Of a DNA stretch of 64,000 nt, positions 1 through 8,872 are shown piece by piece. This DNA comes from Myxococcota bacterium (lineage in GTDB: Bacteria > Myxococcota > JAJVIH01), in contig JAJVIH010000050.1 of NCBI GenBank assembly GCA_022072125.1, forward strand, positions 41,464 through 105,463, read 5' to 3'. The notes beneath the pieces are model-generated. The model was not told the origin of the DNA, searched no databases, and was given only the letters and a program-made list of their open reading frames with translations. The translations under genes were made by a program, and so were the position numbers. Every line of letters begins with the position of its first letter. The stretch's first letter is position 1.

Positions 1-653
1 AGCACGCCATTGCGATCATATTGTCCGATGGCGCAGTGGGGCTCGATGGGCGCGTGCGTGGTGTTTTCAAAATAAAAATGATCCTCGTCCACGACATCGG
101 CCCTGGCGAAACCGCCTTCCATGTCTCCAAATTCCAGGAAGACATGCTTGGACAGGTTTCCATCCTTCGCCTTTTCGTTGACCTTGATCTCCGGATGTTC
201 GCGCGCCTGTTCCGGGCTGAGCACCGCGGGCAGGACTTCATACTCCACTTCGATCAGCTCCAGCGCGCGGTTGGCGGTGTCTTCGTCCACCGCCGCGACC
301 GCCGCCACGCCATCGCCCACAAACCGGGTTTTGTCCGTACACAGCGGGTATTCGTCTTGCGTCCACGGGATGATGCCATAGGCGATCGGCATGTCGTTTC
401 CGGTCACCACCGCATGCACGCCAGGCAGCGCCAGGGCTTTCGAGGCGTCAATCTTCCGGATGCGCGCGTGGGCGTGTATGCTGCGCAGAATTTTGGCGTG
501 CAGCATGCGCGGCAGTACGATGTCGTCCGTATACAGGGCCTCGCCGCTGACCTTTTTGAGCCCTTCGGGCTTGCGCGGCTGCCGGCCCACCACCTTGAAG
601 GTCCGTCCTTTGTTGGGATTGGAAACCGGCATTTCGTTGAGTTTTTTGCTCAT
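1..653 (-). CDS. Molybdenum hydroxylase large (molybdopterin-binding) subunit, N-terminal part
   Basis: Partial gene running off the left edge. From ATG at 653 the reverse strand reads MSKKLNEMPVSN, then VSGEALYTDDIVLPRMLHA and ILRSIHAHARIRKIDASKA. These are the opening motifs of the xanthine dehydrogenase / CO dehydrogenase / 4-hydroxybenzoyl-CoA reductase large subunit (a/b hammerhead domain). The ATG overlaps the TGA of the upstream [2Fe-2S] gene (ATGA), so the two are translationally coupled. The family binds molybdopterin cytosine dinucleotide and hydroxylates or reduces aromatic and heterocyclic substrates. The Mo-binding half lies outside the window, so the substrate cannot be assigned. 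Only about 217 codons are visible. The ORF-track entries on the + strand here are shadows. Confidence 0.85.
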   Translation of the reverse strand, partial: MSKKLNEMPVSNPNKGRTFKVVGRQPRKPEGLKKVSGEALYTDDIVLPRMLHAKILRSIHAHARIRKIDASKALALPGVHAVVTGNDMPIAYGIIPWTQDEYPLCTDKTRFVGDGVAAVAAVDEDTANRALELIEVEYEVLPAVLSPEQAREHPEIKVNEKAKDGNLSKHVFLEFGDMEGGFARADVVDEDHFYFENTTHAPIEPHCAIGQYDRNGV

Positions 654-1129
654 GGCCGGGCCTCCCGCAGGCGCGCGGCGGCCTGCTCCACCGCGTCGAG
701 AATCTTGGTGTAGCCGGTGCAGCGGCACAAGTTGCCCGCGAGCGCCTGCTTGATCTCCTCGCGGGTGGGCGAGGGATTGTGTTCCAGCAGGGCGGCGGCG
801 GACATCAGGATGCCCGGGGTGCAGAAGCCGCATTGGGCGGCGCCGTTCAGATCAAAACAGTCCTGCAGCGGATGGAGGCCCTGGGGCGTGGCCAGCCCCT
901 CGACCGTGCGCACATCCCGCCCTTCCGCGCCGAGCGCCAGGGTCAGGCAGGACAGTTCCGGACGCCCATCCACGATGACGGTGCAGGCGCCGCAGTCGCC
1001 CTTGTCGCAGCCCTGCTTGGAGCCCGTCAGACCCAACTCGTAACGGAGGGCTTCCAGCAGGGTCCAGTGGGGCGGAATGGCGATTTCATGGGGTTCGCCA
1101 TTGACCCGGAGCGTGCAGACAACCTTCAT
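650..1129 (-). CDS. [2Fe-2S] subunit of a molybdenum hydroxylase (HcrC/CoxS/XdhC-like)
   Basis: 159 residues, normal for the small iron-sulfur subunit. The N-terminal ferredoxin-like domain holds GCDKGDCGACTV (residues about 40-51) with a further Cys near 61. The C-terminal helical domain holds CGFCTPG and CRCTGY, which bind the second [2Fe-2S] cluster next to the molybdenum cofactor. The protein passes electrons between the Mo centre on the large subunit (overlapping downstream gene) and FAD or another acceptor. No FAD subunit gene is visible in this window; it may lie beyond the left edge or be absent. No clear Shine-Dalgarno is seen before the ATG at 1129. Family assignment is firm, the substrate unknown. 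Confidence 0.93.
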   Translation of the reverse strand: MKVVCTLRVNGEPHEIAIPPHWTLLEALRYELGLTGSKQGCDKGDCGACTVIVDGRPELSCLTLALGAEGRDVRTVEGLATPQGLHPLQDCFDLNGAAQCGFCTPGILMSAAALLEHNPSPTREEIKQALAGNLCRCTGYTKILDAVEQAAARLREARP

Positions 1130-1465
1130 GTTCCAACCGTGAATGGGAAGAAAAACCAGGGGACAAGGTTACCGCGCGCGCGGCGCCGCCGGCAAGGTTC
1201 AAGCGCTCTGACGCAAGCGCAAGAGCGGCGGCCAAGCGGGAGGGAATCCGCCCGCCGCGCCTGGGAGCCATTTCCGGATTGCATGCGGTTTTACGGCCCC
1301 CGGCCGCCGTTGCGCCGGGCGTCTCCACCTCTTGTGGCGCGGGGATGCGCGTTGGGGGGAGGTCATCCCTTCACAGCCGCTCCTCTCCCGGTTTCGCGGG
1401 AAACTGGACGGGGAGATGGGAATATATCCGGCGAATATGGATGCGCGAAAGGCCGGGGGCAGGTT
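1130..1465. other. Intergenic stretch between the hydroxylase operon and a lipoprotein gene
   Basis: About 336 bases without a supportable gene. It holds the 5' leader of the minus-strand hydroxylase operon and the 3' flank of the minus-strand lipoprotein gene at 1466. No convincing -35/-10 pair, U-tailed hairpin or small gene was seen. The ORFs reported here lack family features and look like GC-rich shadows. Confidence 0.5.
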
Positions 1466-3037
1466 TTACGGACCGCAGGCCGGATCGCGGGTGATGTCCT
1501 CGGGCCGCGTGTGACACTGGCCGTTCACCACGGTCTGGGATTCCGGTTGGCCATCCTTGATCTTGAAATTGAAGAAGGGTTGCCGCGCGCCTTTTTCGGG
1601 CAGGGTGATGCAACAGGTGAATTTGGCCTGGCCGTTGAAATTCAGCACCACATTGGCGTTGGCCTTCGCCGGTTGGGTGCAGGCCCCATCGGCGAAGAAA
1701 GCGCAGTCGTTGCCATATTGGATCAGCACGTTGAAATCGCCGTTGATGGCGTTGCTGGTGAAGTAGTTGATCGCCTCCTCGTTGGATTTGGGCGCGTCGG
1801 TGCGGGAGAACACCGGCGAATTGACGCCTTCCACCTTCAGGGAGGCGCTCCAGGCGGGCGTGATTTTATCCTTCGAGCAGAGATTTTCCTCGCCATCCAG
1901 CGGATTGCCGAAGAACATGTTCACGTCGCGGGTGTCCTTGTCGGTGCCGTTGCTGGAATGGGTCAGTTTGAGTTGGACCTTGTTGTACACGGTCACGCCC
2001 ACCTGCACCGGGTCGCTGACCAGGTTGGCGGCGTCCTCGACCACCAGTTCGATGACATAGTTGCCCGGAACATCGTAGGTGATGAAGAAATTGTTGGCGG
2101 TTTTGTCGTTTGGCGCCGTGACCGTGCTGCCCTGCGGAGCGGTTTTGATCGCCCAGTTATAGCGGACGATCGGACGGCCCGAGCCGCTGGCGCTTTTGGC
2201 TCCCGAGATATTGATGTGATCACCCACGCCGCGAAAATCCTTGGCGTTGACGGGGTCTTTGTTGTCAATCTGGATCACCGCCGTGGGTTTGCCGACCACC
2301 CGTCCGGACAGCGATATCTCCAGCGGGGAATCCGGGCCCGTATGGTTCAGCCGGACGATGCAGTCCTTGAGCACGAAGGCCTGCGGCTCCACTGGCTCGA
2401 AGGTGAATTTGATTTCCTTGGTGGCGCCGGAGGGAATGGGCGCGGGCAATCCGCCCGCATCCACATTGACGCCCTTGCAGACTGGCGGCACTTCCGTGCT
2501 CTCCAGCGTCACATCCACGTTGGAGGCGTTGGTCACCACCAGCTTCTGTTCCGCCTTGCCGCCCGCCTGGATGTCGCCGAAGTTCAACTCCGCCTTGTCG
2601 GACCTCAGGGACACCTCGGAAACACACCGGCCCTGGCGGCACAGGTTTTCACCCTCGCAATTGGTTTTCACCACCCACTGGAAGCAGGTGGGGGCGTTCT
2701 GGCGGCACTCCTGCACGCTGTTGCCCTTGCAGCGGACTTCGCCCGCGCTTTCGCAATCGCTGACGCAGGGCTGCGTGTCTCCTGGATCCGTGTCGGGAAC
2801 AACAATGTCATCGGGCGCCGTATCGGGAACGCCGGCGTCCTCCACCGCGGCGCCGCCTGCGTCAGTCACCGGCGGAAGGTTGCCGGCGACGCATTGGTTC
2901 CGGGCCGGATCGCAGGTGAAGCCCTGGGGACAGGGTTGCCCACGGGAGCAATCAATCACAAAATCGGAATAATTGACCTGCAGCGAGCAACCGGCCAGAC
3001 AGGCCAGGGTGGAAATATACAGGGCCGCACGGAGCAT
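1466..3037 (-). CDS. Exported lipoprotein with Asp/Cys-rich linker, Hydin-like Ig domain and PKD-like domain
   Basis: 523 residues from ATG at 3037; the longer ORF in the track starts inside the neighbouring gene. A lipoprotein signal ends in LACLAGC. The mature start has CPQGFTCDPARNQC, a Cys-knot-like signature common on Myxococcota surface lipoproteins. An acidic linker (PDTAPDDIVVPDTDPGD) follows, then a second Cys-rich segment near residues 95-145. Residues about 150-245 look like an ASPM/SPD-2/Hydin Ig-like repeat (LNFGDIQAGGKAEQKLVVTN). Residues about 270-350 look like a PKD-type beta-sandwich (VRYNWAI ... VPGNYVIELVVEDA). It starts two bases after the stop of the upstream gene at 3040, so they form an operon. 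Probably a surface or periplasmic structural or binding protein; no enzymatic motif was seen. Confidence 0.8.
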   Translation of the reverse strand: MLRAALYISTLACLAGCSLQVNYSDFVIDCSRGQPCPQGFTCDPARNQCVAGNLPPVTDAGGAAVEDAGVPDTAPDDIVVPDTDPGDTQPCVSDCESAGEVRCKGNSVQECRQNAPTCFQWVVKTNCEGENLCRQGRCVSEVSLRSDKAELNFGDIQAGGKAEQKLVVTNASNVDVTLESTEVPPVCKGVNVDAGGLPAPIPSGATKEIKFTFEPVEPQAFVLKDCIVRLNHTGPDSPLEISLSGRVVGKPTAVIQIDNKDPVNAKDFRGVGDHINISGAKSASGSGRPIVRYNWAIKTAPQGSTVTAPNDKTANNFFITYDVPGNYVIELVVEDAANLVSDPVQVGVTVYNKVQLKLTHSSNGTDKDTRDVNMFFGNPLDGEENLCSKDKITPAWSASLKVEGVNSPVFSRTDAPKSNEEAINYFTSNAINGDFNVLIQYGNDCAFFADGACTQPAKANANVVLNFNGQAKFTCCITLPEKGARQPFFNFKIKDGQPESQTVVNGQCHTRPEDITRDPACGP

Positions 3038-3039
3038 GT

Positions 3040-4233
3040 TCAGAACTCCAGTTGCAGATTCAGGCCGGCTTGCCCAGGACCCGCCACGGGAAACAGCCGC
3101 CACGAACGCGCCGGCGGCGCGCTGCTGTTGCTGTCCAGTACAAACAAGATGATGGAAGCCGCCGCCGCGGCCCCGCCCACGCCGTATCCCACGATGGACA
3201 CCATGGTGAAGGTGTTGGCCTTGGAGGCGTTGTCATCAATCGCCTGCAAGGTGATGGGCGCGCGGGTCTCCTTGGCCGTGTTCAGATCGCCGACCGCGCC
3301 ATTGCGCAGGATCATGCCGGTGACGCCGGTGGCGATCCCCGCGACCGCCAGACCCGCCATGGACCAGGCGGCGATTTTCATGCCGGAGCCGCGTGTTCCA
3401 TCGCCGATGGGGCCGTTTTTTCCGGAGTGGGTGACGCATTTGAAGTCGTTGATGATGGATTCGTCGTTGTAAAAGGCCTTGGCCACCTCGACCGCCAGTT
3501 TGGCGTAATCTTGATCGGAACCCGACTTGAGGTTGATTTCATAGCTGGATTCCGACTTGCCGCTTTTGCCGTCGTAGCGGGTGTACATGATGGTGATCTT
3601 GTTCATCTGCACGCGCACGCTGCCCGCCAGTATCGAGACAAAACCCAGCTTTGCGCCGTTTTTCTCGATGCAGGGGCCATCGGTGCAGACGGCCAGGCGC
3701 GAACCCGTGGGTCCCAGCTTCGCGATCAGGTCGCGGGAGGTGTAAACCTCGCCGGTTTTCCAGCAGGCGGCGGTGTTCTCCATGGCCTGGTTGAACGCGG
3801 TGACCACCTCGCCATGGTCATCGGGAACCGGCAAATCAATGAACGCATGGATGGTTTTTCCCCTGGGAAGCAGGGTCTGCGGCTCGGGCGCGGCCATGGA
3901 TGTGGGCGTCGCCGGGGCCCAGACCGCGTCAAACTCCTCGCGGGGAATCATCTTGAGCATGGGCAGCGGGTAATAACCGCGCTCGCCTTTCATGTTCTCG
4001 ATCAGCGCCCAGGTGGCGTCATGGCGCTGGATCAGCTTGACCGGATCATTCTTGGAGACAAAGAAGACCTTTGGCGCTTCTTTTTCCGGACCGATGCGGG
4101 CGTTATACCCCCCGGTGGCGATGGCGGGTTCAAAATCCTGCGCCCGACCCGCCGATGGAAGGATCAGCATCAGCCCAAGCAGAGCAGTTCCAGCCCAGGC
4201 TGGGATTCTCTTGACTGCCAGATCAAAGCTCAT
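3040..4233 (-). CDS. Exported protein with SH3b-like N-terminal region and two C-terminal membrane segments
   Basis: 397 residues from ATG at 4233 (MSFDLAVKRIPAWAG). A Sec signal peptide ends near PSAGRAQD. Residues about 35-90 (ARIGPEKEAPKVFFVSKND, then WALIENMKGERGYYPL) resemble a bacterial SH3b fold. The middle region has a Cys pair (AVCTDGPCIEK). The C-terminal part has two hydrophobic helices (IAAWSMAGLAVAGIATGV and TMVSIVGYGVGGAAAAASI) separated by a short loop, then a short tail. This layout recalls myxobacterial PEGA/SH3 envelope proteins, but I do not recognise a named family. An in-frame ATG 27 bases upstream is possible. The 1211-residue ORF covering 3040-6675 is this gene fused in frame to antisense of the next gene. 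Operon with the lipoprotein gene at 3037 (2-bp gap). Confidence 0.75.
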   Translation of the reverse strand: MSFDLAVKRIPAWAGTALLGLMLILPSAGRAQDFEPAIATGGYNARIGPEKEAPKVFFVSKNDPVKLIQRHDATWALIENMKGERGYYPLPMLKMIPREEFDAVWAPATPTSMAAPEPQTLLPRGKTIHAFIDLPVPDDHGEVVTAFNQAMENTAACWKTGEVYTSRDLIAKLGPTGSRLAVCTDGPCIEKNGAKLGFVSILAGSVRVQMNKITIMYTRYDGKSGKSESSYEINLKSGSDQDYAKLAVEVAKAFYNDESIINDFKCVTHSGKNGPIGDGTRGSGMKIAAWSMAGLAVAGIATGVTGMILRNGAVGDLNTAKETRAPITLQAIDDNASKANTFTMVSIVGYGVGGAAAAASIILFVLDSNSSAPPARSWRLFPVAGPGQAGLNLQLEF

Positions 4234-4431
4234 GATGGAGCCAGTATAATGCCACGCCATGGAATGTCCAACCAAAAATGGTTCCGGCGGCCTCCCGGCG
4301 TCCTGGAAAGACAGGCAGTCCGGCCTGCCCATGCCGGATGTTTCAATCTGACGCGAGACACCCGCGTTTCTTGGGGGAACCGCCGGTTTTGAAGATGGAG
4401 AGGATTTGAAAACAAAAGGGAGATTTTCTGG

Positions 4432-4460
4432 TTGAAGGCGGGTGACATTTCTGTTATCGT
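4432..4460 (+). promoter_or_regulatory. Candidate sigma-70 promoter for the Met-zincin lipoprotein gene
   Basis: TTGAAG (4432-4437), a 17-base spacer, then TATCGT (4455-4460). The gene starts 52 bases downstream behind AGAAGGAGAGCCCAC, a strong Shine-Dalgarno. Predicted from sequence only. Confidence 0.45.
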
Positions 4461-4512
4461 GCTGCCTTCGGGTGTTTGAAATCCCGCTTCCGGCCATAGA
4501 AGGAGAGCCCAC

Positions 4513-7500
4513 ATGTCCCAGTGGAAATTGAAGTTGGCGCGAGGCCTGCTGGCTGTCTCGGCGCTTGGCATGATGTTCGCAAGCTGCGCCGAGACCCGTC
4601 CTGACCGGGTTTACGTGCAGCCCAACTATCTCAAGAAGTCCAACTTCGATGGAACCTGGTACTACCGGGTCACCATCACCGATGTGCCTTACGCCACCGG
4701 ATTCACCTTCATCGGTTTCCAGAACCAGATGGAGAAAATCCGCTGGGAGGTGATGGAAGACCAACTTGTCGCCTACCGCACCTACGAGCATATCCAGGAC
4801 GGCGACGGGCGGGGGAACAATCCCAACTATCGCGGCGCCCCGGTGGCCTCGTACCGCATCACCAGCCATTTCGACATCCTCCGGTCGTATAACCCGACCA
4901 CCGGCGAGGAATTCAACATCTGGGAGGAAAACGCCCGTGATCGTCCCTGGTACGAGCGCGAGTACATGCGCGTGGACTGGTCCCGCAACCTGATCAGCGC
5001 CGAGTTTGACAATATGTTCGTGCTCTCCACGAACAAGACCGAACAGGTGGCTTTCTACGCCCAGCCGAACGACACCCAGAACGCCCCCGTCATCACGGAC
5101 AACTATGTGGACATCACCGGCAAGATGATGGTCACCCCGAGCACCATGGAGTTTCCGGGATACGGTTCGCTGCCCGCCTGCTACTACATTTACAGCCTGG
5201 AAGACTGCAATTCCCAGACCATCACCTACCGCGCCTCCTTCCGGAAGAAGGATGAAACCCGTCAGTACGAACCGCTGGTCTTCACCGACAAGATGATGGA
5301 GGAGTTCGGCTACTTCTCCACCGAGCGCAAGGGCTATGATCGCAGCTACGGCACGGTCGAGAGCAAGCGCATCCGTTTCATCAACCGCCACAATATCTGG
5401 TCGGAATACTACACTTCCGACGGCAAGCGCATTCCCGAGCATGAGCGCAAGGACGTGCGTCCGATTGTTTACTGGGTGAACCGGGAAATGCCCAAGGCCC
5501 TGATCCCCGAAACAATCGCGCTGGCTGAACAGTTCAACGAGGCTTTCACCACCACGGTGAACGAGGCGCGCCGCCTGTCCGCCATCCGGGCCGGCGTCCC
5601 GGTGGTTGGAGACGCCCGCAATCACAATTTCATGATCCCCAAGGATCGGAAAGTGTTCATTCTCTGCCCGAACAATCCGGTCAAGGCCGGCGACCCCAGG
5701 GAGTGCGGGGATCCGGGCTTCTCCCCCAATATCGGAGACCTGCGTTACAATCTGGTGGTGTGGGTGGATAAGCCCCACCTGGCCAGCCCCCTGGGTTACG
5801 GACCTTCCGCCGCCGATCCCGAGACCGGCGAGATCATCCAGGGCAACGCCTTCCAGTACGGCGCCGCGCTGGACACCTACTCCAGCTACGCCCGCGACCT
5901 GGTGCTGCTGATGAACGGGGAAATCTCCGAGTTCGAGGTCACCAACGGATTCAACGTGCGCCAGGCAGTCCAGCAGGCCGCCGCCAGCCAGCGGTCCCCC
6001 TATCCGGAATACTCCCAGGCCGACGTGGAGCGGATGGTCAAGAACATGGACAACCGCTGGGTGAACAATGATCAGCTTCCGCCGATCAGCTTCGACGACA
6101 CCCTGAACCTGCGCCAGCGCCTGCAGGATCGCATCAACACCTTGGCGGACCGCGGTGTTTTCAAGCGGGGCGATCCCAAATACCGCGCCCGCCTGGACTC
6201 CCTGCGCGGCACGGACATCGAGAACCGCATGATGAATGCGGAAATCCTGATGTCCGCGGGTATTGATCCGCAATCGCCGATTAGCGATCCCGCGACCCTG
6301 CGCCGCGCTTCTCCGTTCAATGTGCTGGATCCGCAGATTCACCGCGAACGGATGCGCATCAAGAACAAGCTGTACGGCATGTCCATCGAACACGCCGAAT
6401 TCATGGACGATTCCATTCTTGGCCTGGCGCTGGCCTACAAGGGCGAACTGGATCGCCAGAAGATCTGGCGCAAGCTCCGCCGCCTGATTTGGCGCGGCGT
6501 GACCGAGCACGAAATCGGCCACACCGTGGGTCTGCGCCATAACTTTGAAGGCAGCTACGACGCCCTCAATTTCCATCCGCGTTACTGGCAGCTCCGCATG
6601 AAGGACGGCAAGCCGGGCGTGCGTTATCAGGACAAGCCGACCAACGAGGAATTGACCGACGAGGGCAGCGGCCATGGCATCCGCGAGTACCAGTACTCAT
6701 CCATCATGGATTACGGCGCCAAATTCAATGGCGATTTCCATGGCCTGGGACGCTACGACCGCGCGGCCATCAAGTTTGGATACGGCGGAATGATGGAGGT
6801 CTTCAAGAACCAGACCGCCAACCAGAACGCCTCCAAGTTTGACGCCTCCCTGGTCAAATATTTCTCGTTGTTCTCCTTCCCGCTGCCCATCAAGGGCAGC
6901 ACGGAGAATCCGGATGGCATCCACTACACCGAGTTTCCGGGTATTTTCGGCGACCTGGCGGGCGGCATGATCGAGATCACCACGCCGGCGCGCGACCCCG
7001 CCGACCCCGATGTTCTCACCGACGGCGCTGCGTACAAATACATGGTGCCGGGCGAGGACTTCGATAACCGCGACAACGTCTTCTACGACGAGGTCATCAG
7101 CGCGTTCGGCTTCCCGGCCGACTCCAAGCTGCGCGACAGGCAGGATCGTCCGGTGGTGCCTTACCGCTTCTGCTCGGATGAGTTCGCGGGAGCGTCCATC
7201 ACCTGCAGCCGTTTCGATGAAGGCGCCGACCCCTACGAGGTGATGGAGAACAATCTCCGCACCTACCGGAACTACTACATCTTCAATGCGTTCAAGCGCG
7301 ACCGCGTGGGCTTCAATCCCTCCGGTTACGTGACCCGCATCATGGACCGTTACCTCGACCAGATCAAAAGCTTCATGAATTACTACGTGTTGTTCAAGGG
7401 CATCATCACCAGCGAGAAGTGGTTTTCCGCTCCCGATGGCTTTGGTCCCTTCACCGTGGCGGTGAATGACGGCTTCAACACCCTGGCGGAGACGTTGACC

Positions 7501-8406
7501 ATGCCCGAGCCTGGCCAATACCGGCAGGAAACCCGCGGCGACGGCAGCCGCTGGTGGGTCAACGATAGCACCGCTCCCTGCCGCGGCGGCAACGGCTGCG
7601 TCACCCTCACCGACGGACGTTATTTCGCCACCAACTGGGACAACGATTCGGGCTATTACTGGTTCGACAAGGTGCTGCATGTCGGGTTCTTCCTTGACAA
7701 GGCCATGGCGATCCAGCTCATGAGCGATTACCGCACCTACTTCCTCGGCCGCGATACCGCCACCGACGTGCGTGAGTACGCCATCAGCTTCTACAACCTG
7801 TATGGCCCGCAACTCGACGAACTCTTTGGCGGCATCATCACCGAGGACATGACCAAAATCGCGCCCTACTTCGACCAAGGGAAACTCGTGAAGCGCCGCT
7901 TCTCCGAGCCCAACTGGAGTCCGAAGCTGGACGCCCTGGTCAGTCCATCCACGTCCTTCACGGTGCAGTTGTACGCCACGGTTTTCGGCATGGCGCTGTT
8001 CCCCGGCAACTGGGATGCGACCTTCCAGGATCGCACCCGCATCTGGGTCAAGGGCGGCCGCGAAGGTCTTGAGCCCACCGGCGAGACGGTGACTTTCACC
8101 GATCCGAACAGCAAGCTGACCTACGTGGCCTCGTCCTACAAGGACAAGGATGGCGTGGAGCGCGGTATCGCGGCGCAGATGATCAACAAGGCCAATCTGC
8201 TCATGGCGCGCTCCAAGGGCTTTACCACCGTGGAAGCCCTGAAGGCCTCCGAGGCGCCCGGCACCGGCCAGGTCACCCCGACCCTGAACGAGGCCCAGCG
8301 CAAGGCCGCCCAGGCCATGCTGAATGACTGGATTGACAACCTGAACATGGCGCGTTCGGTTTCGCTCCGGTTCGGCTATATCCCGTTCGATTTCTTCCTC
8401 GAATAG
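4513..8406 (+). CDS. Large zinc-dependent Met-zincin lipoprotein metalloprotease
   Basis: 1297 residues. A lipoprotein signal peptide ends in MMFASC (Cys 25). The zinc site is HEIGHTVGLRHNFEGS (about residue 670), the extended HExxHxxGLxHNFxxS motif of the Met-zincin / EcxA-like zinc-binding domain (DUF4953-type). The Met-turn follows about 65 residues later as SSIMDYGAKF. Long flanking regions correspond to the DUF5117/DUF5118-like parts of these proteins, though this one is longer than most. The mature protein should sit lipid-anchored in the envelope and cleave proteins or peptides. Transcribed alone: divergent from the operon at 4233, with its own terminator at 8424. The catalytic call is strong; the substrate is unknown. 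Confidence 0.9.
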   Translation: MSQWKLKLARGLLAVSALGMMFASCAETRPDRVYVQPNYLKKSNFDGTWYYRVTITDVPYATGFTFIGFQNQMEKIRWEVMEDQLVAYRTYEHIQDGDGRGNNPNYRGAPVASYRITSHFDILRSYNPTTGEEFNIWEENARDRPWYEREYMRVDWSRNLISAEFDNMFVLSTNKTEQVAFYAQPNDTQNAPVITDNYVDITGKMMVTPSTMEFPGYGSLPACYYIYSLEDCNSQTITYRASFRKKDETRQYEPLVFTDKMMEEFGYFSTERKGYDRSYGTVESKRIRFINRHNIWSEYYTSDGKRIPEHERKDVRPIVYWVNREMPKALIPETIALAEQFNEAFTTTVNEARRLSAIRAGVPVVGDARNHNFMIPKDRKVFILCPNNPVKAGDPRECGDPGFSPNIGDLRYNLVVWVDKPHLASPLGYGPSAADPETGEIIQGNAFQYGAALDTYSSYARDLVLLMNGEISEFEVTNGFNVRQAVQQAAASQRSPYPEYSQADVERMVKNMDNRWVNNDQLPPISFDDTLNLRQRLQDRINTLADRGVFKRGDPKYRARLDSLRGTDIENRMMNAEILMSAGIDPQSPISDPATLRRASPFNVLDPQIHRERMRIKNKLYGMSIEHAEFMDDSILGLALAYKGELDRQKIWRKLRRLIWRGVTEHEIGHTVGLRHNFEGSYDALNFHPRYWQLRMKDGKPGVRYQDKPTNEELTDEGSGHGIREYQYSSIMDYGAKFNGDFHGLGRYDRAAIKFGYGGMMEVFKNQTANQNASKFDASLVKYFSLFSFPLPIKGSTENPDGIHYTEFPGIFGDLAGGMIEITTPARDPADPDVLTDGAAYKYMVPGEDFDNRDNVFYDEVISAFGFPADSKLRDRQDRPVVPYRFCSDEFAGASITCSRFDEGADPYEVMENNLRTYRNYYIFNAFKRDRVGFNPSGYVTRIMDRYLDQIKSFMNYYVLFKGIITSEKWFSAPDGFGPFTVAVNDGFNTLAETLTMPEPGQYRQETRGDGSRWWVNDSTAPCRGGNGCVTLTDGRYFATNWDNDSGYYWFDKVLHVGFFLDKAMAIQLMSDYRTYFLGRDTATDVREYAISFYNLYGPQLDELFGGIITEDMTKIAPYFDQGKLVKRRFSEPNWSPKLDALVSPSTSFTVQLYATVFGMALFPGNWDATFQDRTRIWVKGGREGLEPTGETVTFTDPNSKLTYVASSYKDKDGVERGIAAQMINKANLLMARSKGFTTVEALKASEAPGTGQVTPTLNEAQRKAAQAMLNDWIDNLNMARSVSLRFGYIPFDFFLE

Positions 8407-8423
8407 CGGAAGATTGTTCTCCC

Positions 8424-8465
8424 CGCATCAGGCCGTTGGGAAATCCAGCGGCCTGATGCGTTTTT
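8424..8465 (+). terminator. Rho-independent terminator after the metalloprotease gene
   Basis: Perfect 12-bp inverted repeat CGCATCAGGCCG / CGGCCTGATGCG (8424-8435 and 8449-8460) with a 13-base loop, followed directly by TTTTT. It begins 18 bases after the stop codon. Confidence 0.92.
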
Positions 8466-8528
8466 CAGGGGTCGCCCCCCGTGACCGCCGTGGCTGCATG
8501 GGGTGAAAACTTCGCGGGTCATGACCCC

Positions 8529-8584
8529 ATTCCCGAAATGAAAAAAGCCAGGAATTTCAGTTCTGAAATCCCATTTCGGGAGTG
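8529..8584. repeat. Nested inverted repeat in the gene-free stretch 8466-8872
   Basis: Outer arms ATTCCCGAAATG (8529-8540) and CATTTCGGGAGT (8572-8583) enclose an inner imperfect palindrome GGAATTTCAG/TTCTGAAATCC (8551-8571). There is no U-tract, so it is not a standard terminator. It could fold as a coaxial double hairpin or be a dispersed intergenic repeat; only one copy is visible here. Confidence 0.6.
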
Positions 8585-8730
8585 AAACCATCAAGCGGCG
8601 TCTTTTTCAGGAAGTCCGGCCATTTCTCATGCAGTTGTGTGGTGAAATCTGATTCGGATTGACACATGGCGTTAAAACCAATGGTGGCATGTTTTTTGCT
8701 TGCATATACGGCGAAGTGCCAATCCCACCC

Positions 8731-8826
8731 CTCCACTCTACGGAGTGGAGCAGAAAACCACCTCCTTTTTTATCCGCCACTGTGTCCTATCCACGTGTTC
8801 CCGCGAGACGAACGGATGTTCGTCTC
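8731..8826 (+). promoter_or_regulatory. Two-hairpin structured leader in front of the pseudouridine synthase gene
   Basis: Two perfect stem-loops lie between the upstream terminator and the gene at 8873. The first is CTCCACTC-TACG-GAGTGGAG (8731-8750), 8 bp with a UACG (UNCG-type) tetraloop. The second is GAGACGAAC-GGAT-GTTCGTCTC (8805-8826), 9 bp with a 4-base loop, ending 46 bases before the start codon. A T6 run lies between them. A TTGACA at 8659-8664 could be a -35 box but has no good -10 partner. Possible 5'-UTR control element or small RNA; function unknown. Confidence 0.45.
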
Positions 8827-8872
8827 CCCCCCTCCCCCCTTTCAACGGCGCTTCCTTTCCAGCAGGTGAAAA

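Noticed and set aside
779-3472. 897-residue + strand ORF
   Set aside because: Opposite three supported minus-strand genes with motifs, signal peptides and starts; composition is shadow-like.
3040-6675. 1211-residue minus-strand ORF
   Set aside because: Only the last 397 residues are a gene. The rest is antisense to the metalloprotease gene, which has clear zinc motifs and a strong ribosome site.
8659-8690. TTGACA as a full promoter for the pseudouridine synthase gene
   Set aside because: No -10-like hexamer at 15-19 bases; kept only as a possible -35 in the leader entry.
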